This document shows positions 19,335-27,873 of a stretch of 64,000 bases of DNA, piece after piece (position 1 is the stretch's first letter; every line of letters starts with the position of its first letter). The translations under genes were made by a program, and so were the position numbers. This stretch comes from G965230615 sp965230615 (GTDB taxonomy: Bacteria > Pseudomonadota > Gammaproteobacteria > HTCC5015), in assembly GCA_965230615.1 (NCBI GenBank), contig OZ246012.1:1736001-1800000 (forward strand). Direction: 5' to 3'. The notes under the pieces were generated by a model, which searched no databases, was not told the origin of the DNA, and saw only the letters and a list, made by a program, of their open reading frames with translations.

Positions 19335-19714
19335 ATATATTACTTTTTGATCAGCCTTCAATCAACAAGTATTTAACACTACGATGTATAGGATTTTTTA
19401 TTTTATAAGGTTTCTTCAGAAAGTTTTATTACACCTCATTACCCCACTAAAGCTTTACACAATAGCTTCCTATGCTTACCTTCAGTAACTTATTAAAGCT
19501 TTAGCGAACACGAGACAGCGTGTAACAGCTAGTATTCACACTAGCCATTCAGAGCTACTTCAAAGCCCACTCTTTTATAAACACAAAGACTCTTTAGTAA
19601 AATACAATTAGAAATTTGACATTACTAGCATCAAATATTTATACATATGCCAACAATTCAAGCCACATAGCCGGAGTAAACAATCTAATTTAGTGCGCCA
19701 AACTAGATCAAACT
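19335..19714. other. AT-rich non-coding stretch between WYL gene and array 2
   Basis: About 380 bases with no credible reading frame. Scattered short AT-rich inverted motifs are present but none looks like a clean terminator. The right edge merges into the decayed last repeat of array 2. Confidence 0.4.
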
Positions 19715-21423
19715 TTTTAAACCTGCTTGCACGGTAGTAAACGCAACCTAACCACTTAATAACGCACAAAATATTTTTAAGCTGCCTACTCGGCAGTAAA
19801 CCATACCTCTTAACTCAGACGTAGATCTTTCAATTTCTAAGCTACCTACTCGGCAGTAAACCTATGCGGCAGTTGAGGTTAAAATCTAACACATTTCTAA
19901 GCTGCCTACTCGGCAGTAAACAGCAATAAAATCAGAAAAATATCTACCCTTGATTTCTAAGCTGCCTACTCGGCAGTAAACCATCTGAACAAACGGATAC
20001 CGTATCCGACTGATTTCTAAGCTGCCTACTCGGCAGTAAACGGACTATCGGATATGGACATAAAATCTTACCTTTTCTAAGCTGCCTACTCGGCAGTAAA
20101 CGTTTAAGAAAAATTTTACCGCTAGTTGAAGAATTTCTAAGCTGCCTACTCGGCAGTAAACTCAAGCGTGACATTGGTCGGACTACTGTTAACTTTCTAA
20201 GCTGCCTACTCGGCAGTAAACGACACAACAAAGGTCTTGAATATCATTACACATTTCTAAGCTGCCTACTCGGCAGTAAACATTAAAGTGTAGACTTCTT
20301 CATAGGATTTTTTTTTCTAAGCTGCCTACTCGGCAGTAAACGGCTCTCCGTCTCTCCGGCTTGTCCCCTGTTCTTTCTAAGCTGCCTACTCGGCAGTAAA
20401 CGCGTACTTTGTCATTTTCCTGACGAGTCTGGCTTTCTAAGCTGCCTACTCGGCAGTAAACGGGCCCACATGGCAGTGTCTTACTTACACGCTTTTCTAA
20501 GCTGCCTACTCGGCAGTAAACCACCTGAGAGCGGAAGCCTGGAGTCAAATGGATTTCTAAGCTGCCTACTCGGCAGTAAACCAGTCAATGCAGAACCTAA
20601 CGCATCACGTAATTTTCTAAGCTGCCTACTCGGCAGTAAACCAAAACCAACCGCGAAACGTTTTACAACTATCGTTTCTAAGCTGCCTACTCGGCAGTAA
20701 ACCGGGTTTCCCCTAAGTGTTGAGTACATTATAGTTTCTAAGCTGCCTACTCGGCAGTAAACGCGTACTTAATCTTTACAAGCATTTTGGTATCTTTCTA
20801 AGCTGCCTACTCGGCAGTAAACCGCTGATCCCGCTTTCTGGGAATAAATTGTTTTTTCTAAGCTGCCTACTCGGCAGTAAACTTAGCAAAGCTATCAAAC
20901 ACACAGCGCTGTGCTTTCTAAGCTGCCTACTCGGCAGTAAACAAGACTTACAGACGAAAAATTCCCCCTCCTAATTTCTAAGCTGCCTACTCGGCAGTAA
21001 ACTTGGCTAAGCACAGAATAATTTATGACTTATGTTTCTAAGCTGCCTACTCGGCAGTAAACATTCATTGTAAACAATGCGGGCGATGGCTATATTTCTA
21101 AGCTGCCTACTCGGCAGTAAACAGATCAACATTAAAGACCCAATCGGGTGAGGTTTTTCTAAGCTGCCTACTCGGCAGTAAACGCCACGGCAACGTTTAA
21201 TAGTTGGGTCGTCGTTTTCTAAGCTGCCTACTCGGCAGTAAACTTTCAAGGTATAGCTGCCTGTTTTCGTCGTTCTTTCTAAGCTGCCTACTCGGCAGTA
21301 AACTACGTGCGATGGCTGATAGAAAAAGATGTTAATTTCTAAGCTGCCTACTCGGCAGTAAACTTTTTTGCTACAACCTCAAAACCTGCTATGCGTTTCT
21401 AAGCTGCCTACTCGGCAGTAAAC
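19715..21423 (-). CRISPR. Type I-F CRISPR array 2: 29 repeats, 28 spacers
   Basis: Twenty-nine 28-bp units repeat about every 60 bases. On the minus strand the repeat begins GTTTACTGCCGAGTAGG and ends GCTTAGAAA. The CTGCC/GGCAG stem equals that of array 1, but the loop is GAGTA and position 4 is T. The oldest end (left) is decayed: the unit at 19715-19742 has about 7 changes, and the next two (19774, 19834) have one each. The leader is on the right, so the array is read leftward like array 1. The spacer at 19862-19893 begins with a fragment of the array 1 repeat. Confidence 0.97.
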
Positions 21424-21451
21424 ACAACATAAAACACAAAAACAGTAGCTA

Positions 21452-21464
21452 CATCAACAAGTTA
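21452..21464 (+). promoter_or_regulatory. IHF-like site, repeat-proximal, leader 2
   Basis: CATCAACAAGTTA matches WATCAANNNNTTR except for the first base. The spacing to the last repeat equals that in leader 1. Confidence 0.5.
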
Positions 21465-21505
21465 GCAGAAAATAGCTTTTTCATTAATGTTTTCCAGCGA
21501 CACTG

Positions 21506-21518
21506 TAACTATTTGATT
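21506..21518 (-). promoter_or_regulatory. IHF-like site, repeat-distal, leader 2
   Basis: On the minus strand AATCAAATAGTTA matches WATCAANNNNTTR exactly, at nearly the same distance from the repeat as in leader 1. Confidence 0.6.
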
Positions 21519-21609
21519 TTTAAACGATTTTTTAAAGAGCTAAAAACATTGGTGCTTAGCTAACAATACAGGAAAAATAACTTCTTAGCAGCCTATGACT
21601 GTGCTGCTG

Positions 21610-21741
21610 GTTAGAAATTTTCATGGCTGCTGCAGGTGTATTTTTTTGTATTCGGGGCGGACGAGCCCCAAGGGGATTGCGCAGGGCTTCCTGCCCTGCG
21701 TCGCTGCGCGATCAGCGGCATAGCCGCTGATCAAAATTGCT
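21610..21741. repeat. 132-bp direct repeat, copy 1
   Basis: About 5 differences in 132 bases from the copy at 21886. It contains CCCCAAGGGGATT, also present at the 3' end of the nearby tRNA-Glu gene, then two strong hairpins: GCAGGGC/GCCCTGC and GATCAGCGGC/GCCGCTGATC. It may be a REP-like element or a tRNA-derived integration scar. Confidence 0.8.
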
Positions 21742-21885
21742 GTGCTGGTAGCAAGCAACTTGCAGGTCGGTTAGAGGTAATTCTTTTAATATCGTGCCCG
21801 CCGAGCGGGGATTGACTCGCACCTTCCATGGCGCGAGCTGCTTCGCAGCAGCCTGCGGCTGTCCAAATCGGCTGTTTAGCTACTA

Positions 21886-22017
21886 GTTAGAAATTTTCAT
21901 GACTGCTAGAGGTGTATTTTTTTGTATTCGGGGCGGACGAACCCCAAGGGGATTGCGCAGGGCTTCCTGCCCTGCGTCGCTGCGCGATCAGCGGCATAGC
22001 CGCTGACCAAAATTGCT
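21886..22017. repeat. 132-bp direct repeat, copy 2
   Basis: Second copy, 276 bases from the first, with the same hairpins and the tRNA-Glu-like CCCCAAGGGGATT. Its right edge is about 100 bases from the intact tRNA-Glu gene. A GC-rich stretch with further small inverted repeats separates the two copies. Confidence 0.8.
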
Positions 22018-22085
22018 CCCGGCAATTTTGTCGAACCCCAAACTTTGATGAGTTCCCAATATCCCCTTGGGGGCGCCATGCATAT

Positions 22086-22121
22086 AAAAAAACCCCCGCT
22101 CTTGCGAGCGGGGGTTTTTTT
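22086..22121 (-). terminator. Terminator after tRNA-Glu
   Basis: A 9-bp stem (CCCCCGCTC / GAGCGGGGG) with a 4-base loop, flanked by A and T runs, 4 bases past the end of tRNA-Glu. It ends the tRNA transcript, and the A run on the other side makes it usable in both directions. Confidence 0.85.
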
Positions 22122-22124
22122 ATA

Positions 22125-22200
22125 TGGCGTCCCCAAGGGGATTCGAACCCCTGTTACCGCCGTGAAAGGGCGGTGTCCTAGGCCTCTAGACGATGGGGAC
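22125..22200 (-). tRNA. tRNA-Glu (UUC)
   Basis: A 76-base cloverleaf with CCA encoded. The acceptor stem is GTCCCCA/TGGGGAC, the anticodon loop CTTTCAC gives UUC, and the T arm carries GGTTCGAATCC. It follows tRNA-Ala and gltX on the same strand, an arrangement also seen in Pseudomonas. Confidence 0.97.
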
Positions 22201-22332
22201 CTAAAACAGCTGAATCGATACGGCTGATTCAGTTTTGAATAGTGGCATCCAATTGCTTTCACCAATTGGCTATTCGAATACTTATTTGCTTCATCTGGCA
22301 TAGCCTGCGAAGCGCCAAATACGTCAGGTATT

Positions 22333-22408
22333 TGGTGGAGCTAGGCGGGATCGAACCGCCGACCTCTACACTGCCAGTGTAGCGCTCTCCCAGCTGAGCT
22401 ATAGCCCC
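22333..22408 (-). tRNA. tRNA-Ala (GGC)
   Basis: A 76-base cloverleaf with CCA encoded. It begins GGGGCTATAGCTCAGC, the anticodon loop CTGGCAG gives GGC, and the T arm carries GGTTCGATCC. It lies 130 bases after gltX and upstream of tRNA-Glu, probably in one transcript. Confidence 0.97.
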
Positions 22409-22537
22409 TCGCGGAAGACGGCGCAATTTACGGAACCTGGGCCTGCTTGTCAAGCGCTATTTGTATTTTCAAGCACTTAGCGCTGTTTTTCACGGCTTTT
22501 AGCGGTTTTCGCTGAGCTTGGGCTGCGCCTAATGGCG

Positions 22538-23950
22538 TCAGCTTAACTCGGCAATATATGCCAGCGCTTTGTCAATGCGGGCCAGGCTACGTTCGCGGCC
22601 GACTAACATCAATGTTACATCAATTGCCGGTGACATGCCCGTGCCCGCTAAGGCTACGCGCAGGGGTTGGCCTACTTTGCCCATTTTCAGCTCCAGCTCT
22701 TCGGCGGTTTGTTGCACTATCTGGTGCAGTGGCTCGGGCTGCCAGTCGGTTAGGGCGGCAAATTTTTCTTTCAATACCGTTAGCGGTTTGGCGGTGTCGG
22801 GCTTGAAGTTTTTCTTGGCGGCTTTCTCGTCATAGCCGTCAAATTCTTGGTAGAACATCAGGCTGCTGGCAGCCAGTTCCACCAGGGTTTTGGCGCGCTC
22901 GCGCAGGGCGTCGGCCACCGCTGCCAGTGGCGGGCCTTGCTTAATCTCATCTTCGCGCACGCCTATGCGCTGCAAATAGGGCTGTAAGCGTTCGCCGAGT
23001 TCGGCGGCGGGCATATTCTTTATATAGTGCTGGTTTAGCCACAGCAGTTTTTCGGTGTTAAAGGCCGAGGCGGCTTTGTTTACCGCTTCTAAGGTAAACA
23101 GCGCTATCATCTCGTCAATGCTAAACACTTCCTGGTCACCATATGACCAGCCCAGGCGAATCAGGTAGTTCAGCAGGGCTTCGGGCAGGTAGCCGTCGGC
23201 TTCGTATTGCATCACGCTCACCGCGCCATGGCGTTTGGAGAGGCGCTTGCCGTCGTCGCCTAAAATCATCGGCACGTGCGCATATAAAGGTGGCTCGGCA
23301 CCTAAGGCGTTTAAAATATTAATCTGTCTTGGCGTGTTGTTAAGGTGGTCATCACCGCGGATCACATGGGTCATGCCCATATCCATATCATCCACTACCA
23401 CCGTTAGGTTATAGGTCGGGGTGCCGTCGCTGCGGGCGATAATCAGGTCGTCGAGTTCGCTGTTATCAATAATCACGGTGCCTTTAATCAGGTCTTTAAT
23501 CACCACCTGGCCGTCGAGCGAGTTTTTAAAGCGCACAACCGGCTGCACGCCTTCAGGAATATCCTGGCGATCACGGCACAGGCCATCATAGCGCGGCTTT
23601 TGTTTGGCGGCTTTTTGTTGTTCTCGCAGTGCATCTACCCGTTCTTGCGAGCAGTAACAGTAATAAGCATGGCCACTGTCGAGCAGCTGTTGAATAATGG
23701 CTTTATATCGATCAAAGCGTTGGGTTTGGTAATGCGGCCCTTCGTCTTCGCGCAGCCCTAGCCATTGCATGCCATCGATAATGGCCTGCACCGACTCGTC
23801 GGTGGAGCGCTCTCTGTCGGTATCTTCAATACGGAGTACGAACTTACCGTCGGTTTTTTTGGCATACAACCAGGAATACAAGGCAGTGCGCGCACCGCCG
23901 ATGTGCAGGTAGCCTGTTGGGCTGGGGGCAAAACGGGTTTTTACGCTCAT
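22538..23950 (-). CDS. gltX: Glutamyl-tRNA synthetase
   Basis: A class I synthetase of about 470 residues that charges tRNA-Glu, whose gene lies just downstream. RFAPSPTG and the HIGH-type motif HIGG (16-19) open the Rossmann fold. The KMSKS-type motif reads KRLSKRHGA. Cys-containing CYCYCSQER matches the zinc-binding insert. I place the start at the ATG before SVKTRFAPSPTG by family convention. In-frame ATGs at 23965, 23974 and 24016 are possible and none has a strong ribosome site. Confidence 0.95.
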   Translation of the reverse strand: MSVKTRFAPSPTGYLHIGGARTALYSWLYAKKTDGKFVLRIEDTDRERSTDESVQAIIDGMQWLGLREDEGPHYQTQRFDRYKAIIQQLLDSGHAYYCYCSQERVDALREQQKAAKQKPRYDGLCRDRQDIPEGVQPVVRFKNSLDGQVVIKDLIKGTVIIDNSELDDLIIARSDGTPTYNLTVVVDDMDMGMTHVIRGDDHLNNTPRQINILNALGAEPPLYAHVPMILGDDGKRLSKRHGAVSVMQYEADGYLPEALLNYLIRLGWSYGDQEVFSIDEMIALFTLEAVNKAASAFNTEKLLWLNQHYIKNMPAAELGERLQPYLQRIGVREDEIKQGPPLAAVADALRERAKTLVELAASSLMFYQEFDGYDEKAAKKNFKPDTAKPLTVLKEKFAALTDWQPEPLHQIVQQTAEELELKMGKVGQPLRVALAGTGMSPAIDVTLMLVGRERSLARIDKALAYIAELS

Positions 23951-24118
23951 AATCGGTTTTGTCATTGGGTCCATTGCTGTTGAGGCGCGAATTCTATCAT
24001 TGATAATCCCCCACAAGCCATGAGACGTGCGTTACTTCACAGCGCGAATACGGGAAAGTTTTGCCTCAGACGACATTGATAGCTATAGTAGGGGCTGGAT
24101 TCGATTAGATGGCTTATT

Positions 24119-24898
24119 ATGGTTTATATCCCTGAAACAGAGACAGACACACCGGAAATTGTGGCTGTCCCCAGCCCTTTCGATTGGCGCTCTTGTGGCC
24201 TGACCACGGTCGGCACGGTGCGCAAGCACAACGAAGACTCTTACCTGGCCAAGCCTGAAAAGTGCCTGTGGATTGTGGCCGATGGCATGGGCGGGCATTT
24301 ACGCGGCGATGTGGCCAGCCAGTCGGTGGTTGAGGCCTATGAAAACTTCCACCCCAAACGCACCCTGGCACAAACCATTGACGACCTCGAAGAACGCTCG
24401 GTCAAGGTCAATGCCAAGCTGCGCGAAGACCTGGACAATAACCCCAGCAATATTATGGGCAGCACCATCGTGCTGATGTATGCCAAAGAACGCTATGCTT
24501 ATTTCTTGTGGGCCGGTGATAGTCGCATTTATCGTTATCGCAATGGTCATCTGGAGCAGGTCTCGCACGACCATAGCTTTATTCAAGAGAGCGTGGATAA
24601 AGACGTTATGAGCGCCGAAGAAGCGGCCAACCACCCATCCTCTAATATCATTACCCGTGCGGTTGGGGTGCATAATCAGTTATTTCTGGATGTAGACTTT
24701 GGCGATGTGCAAAGCGGTGATAAATATCTGCTCTGCAGTGATGGTTTATTTAAAGATGTCGTGCTCGATGAAATCGCCCAGCAGCTCGACAAAATCCCGT
24801 TTAAAGCCGCCGAGGGGCTAATTGACATGGCTGTCTCTAAAGGCGCGAACGACAACGTCACGGTGATCGTCATCGAGGCAATTGAAAAAGCCGGTTAA
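24119..24898 (+). CDS. PP2C-type protein serine/threonine phosphatase
   Basis: A 259-residue phosphatase of the Stp1 kind. Metal-binding acids are Asp40 in RKHNEDSY, Asp55-Gly56 in VADGMGG, the aspartate in CSDGLFKDV near 203 and the one in GANDNVTV near 240. It removes phosphate from proteins modified by Hanks-type kinases. No kinase gene is in the window. The next gene, 178 bases on, encodes a single-pass membrane protein and might be a partner. No strong ribosome site is visible before the ATG. Confidence 0.9.
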   Translation: MVYIPETETDTPEIVAVPSPFDWRSCGLTTVGTVRKHNEDSYLAKPEKCLWIVADGMGGHLRGDVASQSVVEAYENFHPKRTLAQTIDDLEERSVKVNAKLREDLDNNPSNIMGSTIVLMYAKERYAYFLWAGDSRIYRYRNGHLEQVSHDHSFIQESVDKDVMSAEEAANHPSSNIITRAVGVHNQLFLDVDFGDVQSGDKYLLCSDGLFKDVVLDEIAQQLDKIPFKAAEGLIDMAVSKGANDNVTVIVIEAIEKAG

Positions 24899-25076
24899 CA
24901 AGGTATCAGCACAACACAAATAGCCACTTTTTTAAGGCTTGGCAAACTTTTTCAGCTTTTTCATACTAAGGTATAGTGGCGAAAACACTTAAACAACGTA
25001 TTATAAACAGCCTAAAGCTTTTAAGCTGTTTTATTAAAACAACTTAAACTAAAACAACAATTGAGCATCGCATTGT

Positions 25077-25706
25077 ATGGCGAAAACGAAAACAAATAAT
25101 ACAGGCACCAACCTGCGCAAACTGTCTATTGCTTACGCCAACAACCGCCTCGATCGCGACAACTATATCAAGTTACGCACGCGGCAATTAAGCGCACTGG
25201 ATTTTGGCAAGCCCTTGCCCGAGGTACCCGCTGAAATCGCTGAGATTGTAGTGCCCACCATCAAGGTTGATCCACCGCATATTGCGCAACAGCGCCGTAA
25301 AAAGTCCCCAGCGATATTGATAATCATCTTTGTGATTATTGCCTCGGTCGCAGCAGGCGCTTATCTCTATTGGGCGCAAGGTGGCTTTGGCCAACAAGCC
25401 AGCACACCGGCGGCGACACCGGTCAGCATTACCTCACTGGCGGCCAAGCTGTTAAAAAACCCCGCCTGGGGTGAGACTGAGCTGCAAGCTTTTCAGCAAC
25501 GCTGGTCAAGCTATTCCAGCGAGGCGCAAAGCAAAGCCCGGCAAACCAATTGGTACAAGGCCTTAGAAAACGAGTCGATGAAACGCATCAACCGCTTAAA
25601 GCTGCAACGCGAACAAACCGATAATGTGCGCGAATACCAAAAGCAGCTCAACAACTTGCGTCAGTTCCATAGCGCGCTCACGGCAACGGATGCCAACGCC
25701 CCATAG
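25077..25706 (+). CDS. Single-pass membrane protein, unknown
   Basis: A 209-residue protein. The N-terminal 75 residues are soluble and basic. One membrane helix follows at about 80-102 (ILIIIFVIIASVAAGAYLYW), preceded by RRKKS, so the N-terminus is cytoplasmic. The C-terminal half is alpha-helical and Gln-rich, possibly coiled coil. I recognise no family. It follows the PP2C gene on the same strand, which hints at a signalling role, but nothing in the sequence proves one. Confidence 0.65.
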   Translation: MAKTKTNNTGTNLRKLSIAYANNRLDRDNYIKLRTRQLSALDFGKPLPEVPAEIAEIVVPTIKVDPPHIAQQRRKKSPAILIIIFVIIASVAAGAYLYWAQGGFGQQASTPAATPVSITSLAAKLLKNPAWGETELQAFQQRWSSYSSEAQSKARQTNWYKALENESMKRINRLKLQREQTDNVREYQKQLNNLRQFHSALTATDANAP

Positions 25707-25771
25707 CCACAGCGCTTTCTCTTCCCAACGTTTGCCCTACTGCGGCTTTTATCGGGCGCGCCACACCTTAA

Positions 25772-26587
25772 GTGCCTGAAGAAGCGCTTATCCGTAGCAG
25801 TTTGTTTGCGGCGGTGTTTGTCTTGCTGGCGCTGCTTGAAGCCTGGCGGCCTTGGCTACAATCTGACCCAAACATACCCAATAAAGCACAACGCTGGCGC
25901 AGTAACCTTGGGCTGTTTCTTATCAATACGCTACTACTGCGGCTGTGCTTTCCTATGGCAGCGGTTGGTATCGCCTTGTATGCCGAGCAACAACACTGGG
26001 GCGTGTTAGCCTTAACGCCGCTTAGCGATACGCCCGACACTCCGGCTATTCACGGCATCCTGGCCATCATCATCAGCCTGTTGTTATTCGATCTGCTGCT
26101 GTACTGGCAGCATCGCTTGTTCCACACCCTGCCCTGGCTGTGGCAATGCCATAAGGTCCACCACAGTGATATGGCCTTGGATATCAGCACGGGTTTGCGT
26201 TTCTCGCCATTAGAAATTTTTATTTCCATGTTATTTAAACTGCTGTTGATCATTTTGCTGGGGCCACCTGTTATCGCTGTGTTAATCTTTGAGACCTGGC
26301 TCAGCAGCAGCGCGCTATTTACCCACAGCAATATTCGCCTGCCACACTGGCTGGAGCGTCGCTTACGTTACGCCCTGGTCACACCCGATATGCACCGCAT
26401 TCATCACTCCACCCTGCACTGCGAGACCGACAGTAATTTTGCCAGCGGCCTATCTTGCTGGGATCATTTGTTTGGCAGCTATCGCGCCAGCGCACAAACG
26501 CCAAACCCGCGCATTGGCCTGGCTGAGTATCGTCAAGCCGATAAGCTCACACTGTATCGTTTACTATGCATGCCGTTTAAAAATTAA
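25772..26587 (+). CDS. Sterol desaturase/fatty acid hydroxylase family protein
   Basis: A 271-residue membrane protein with the histidine clusters of the di-iron hydroxylase superfamily: HRLFH near residue 112, HKVHHSD near 128 and HRIHHS near 208. About four hydrophobic segments are present. Such enzymes hydroxylate or desaturate lipids at the membrane; the substrate cannot be told from sequence. The start used is a GTG with no clear ribosome site, so the N-terminus is uncertain. Confidence 0.85.
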   Translation: MPEEALIRSSLFAAVFVLLALLEAWRPWLQSDPNIPNKAQRWRSNLGLFLINTLLLRLCFPMAAVGIALYAEQQHWGVLALTPLSDTPDTPAIHGILAIIISLLLFDLLLYWQHRLFHTLPWLWQCHKVHHSDMALDISTGLRFSPLEIFISMLFKLLLIILLGPPVIAVLIFETWLSSSALFTHSNIRLPHWLERRLRYALVTPDMHRIHHSTLHCETDSNFASGLSCWDHLFGSYRASAQTPNPRIGLAEYRQADKLTLYRLLCMPFKN

Positions 26588-26727
26588 ATTTATTAAATTG
26601 TGATGACTTCACCGATAAAAAGCGTTCTAATGCGGCTTTAAGTGTTTTTTTCATAAAAGTTAGGTTTAAGTTTTATCCAACTTTGACCGAAAATACGTAA
26701 TAATAAAGAGCGCTTATCTCAATAGGT

Positions 26728-26865
26728 CAGTTGTGCAGTCAAGACGCGGTGAACGGAGGCAACACCCTTGGCAACAAGCAAATGACAACGCAGGGTTAAT
26801 CAGTCAGCCCTGTGTTTGAGAGACGTTCTCGTAACCCGTGCCAGCACTCACTTCGGAGTTTTACT
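26728..26865 (+). ncRNA. Possible structured 5' leader of the arsenosugar genes
   Basis: The 140 bases before arsS contain nested short helices: GGTG...CACC, CTTG capped by a GCAA tetraloop (CTTGGCAACAAG), and CAGGGTT...AGCCCTG. GNRA-capped stems packed this closely suggest a folded leader such as a riboswitch or attenuator. I cannot match it to a known class, and no terminator is obvious between it and the ATG. Confidence 0.3.
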
Positions 26866-27834
26866 ATGCATGCCATGCTGCCTCTGTTGCAACAAACCGA
26901 CTTTCCAGCACTACAGCGTGGCCAACTCTCCACCCTGCAAATCAATTTAGGTTATGTGTGCAATCAGGCCTGCTTTCATTGCCATGTCAATGCTGGCCCT
27001 AATCGCACCGAAACCATCTCGCGCGCAACGGTTGATGCAATCTTTGGTTTTATTGAACAGGCGCAACAACAGCAGTTGGGTTTAACCACCTTAGATATCA
27101 CCGGCGGTGCGCCGGAGTTGAGTCCTTTTTTTCGTGAGATTGTCACGCATGCCAGAGCGCAGCAATTGGCCGTGATCGACCGCTGCAACCTGACAGTATT
27201 ACTGGAGCCTGCACAACAAGATACCATTGCCTTTTTGGCCGACAATCAGGTTGAAGTCATTGCCTCACTGCCGTGCTACTTAGAAAACAATGTTGACGCA
27301 CAACGCGGCAATGGTGTTTTTCAAGACAGTATCACCGCCTTACAAAAACTCAATGCCGCCGGTTACGGTAAAGCTGACAGCGGCTTATTGCTAAAGCTGG
27401 TGTATAACCCACAAGGCATTAATCTGCCACCACCACAAAACGAACTAGAAGCCGATTATAAACGCGAATTAAAAACCCGTTATAACGTTGAGTTTAGTCA
27501 ACTGCTCACTATCACCAATATGCCAATTGCCCGCTTTGGCAGCACCTTGGTGAGCAAAGGTTTGTTTCAACAATACATGCAAACACTCAAAGACACTTAC
27601 GCCACGCACAACTTACAACAAGTGATGTGTCGCAGTTTAATCAGTGTCGACTACCAAGGCTATCTCTACGACTGCGACTTTAACCAAATGTTGCATATAC
27701 CCTACGCCGGCAAACGACAACACATTAGCGAACTCGACATTAACAAGGTCAAAGGTGAAAAAATCGCGGTGGCCGATCATTGCTATGGCTGCACTGCCGG
27801 TCAAGGCAGTAGTTGCGGTGGGGCCATTAGTTAA
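26866..27834 (+). CDS. arsS: Arsenosugar biosynthesis radical SAM protein ArsS
   Basis: A 322-residue radical SAM enzyme. Cys32, Cys36 and Cys39 (CNQACFHC) bind the 4Fe-4S cluster. The C-terminal part carries more cysteines (HCYGCTAGQGSSCGG), as in the DUF3641 region of ArsS. ArsS transfers the adenosyl group to arsenic and so begins arsenosugar synthesis. The start is the ATG at 26866, with CGGAG 8 bases upstream; the frame stays open to 26812. Two glycosyltransferases of the same pathway follow. The arsenite methyltransferase ArsM is not in the window. Confidence 0.9.
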   Translation: MHAMLPLLQQTDFPALQRGQLSTLQINLGYVCNQACFHCHVNAGPNRTETISRATVDAIFGFIEQAQQQQLGLTTLDITGGAPELSPFFREIVTHARAQQLAVIDRCNLTVLLEPAQQDTIAFLADNQVEVIASLPCYLENNVDAQRGNGVFQDSITALQKLNAAGYGKADSGLLLKLVYNPQGINLPPPQNELEADYKRELKTRYNVEFSQLLTITNMPIARFGSTLVSKGLFQQYMQTLKDTYATHNLQQVMCRSLISVDYQGYLYDCDFNQMLHIPYAGKRQHISELDINKVKGEKIAVADHCYGCTAGQGSSCGGAIS

Positions 27835-27873
27835 ATAGCCGCCATACAACAAGACACGCTGCAAACTTTTATC

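Larger units (their letters stand above)
21424..21540 (-). promoter_or_regulatory. Leader of CRISPR array 2
   Basis: An AT-rich region after the newest repeat. It keeps the layout of leader 1: an IHF-like site beginning 28 bases from the repeat, a second near 83, and the shared GATTTTTTAAAGAGC block at 21526-21540. The sequence between these blocks has diverged from leader 1, so the shared elements are probably functional. Confidence 0.85.

Noticed and set aside
19944..21249. Reading frames in array 2 with repeated LLPSRQLR or VYCRVGSLE
   Set aside because: Same reason: translated repeats and spacers.
4310..21540. A Tn7-like CRISPR-associated transposon (type I-F3)
   Set aside because: cas1 and a complete Cas2-3 are present, and no tnsA, tnsB, tnsC or tniQ is seen, so this is an ordinary interference-competent I-F system.
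21906..22453. Frames covering the tRNA-Ala/tRNA-Glu region on both strands
   Set aside because: They overlap clear tRNA genes and GC-rich repeats, and encode no recognisable protein.
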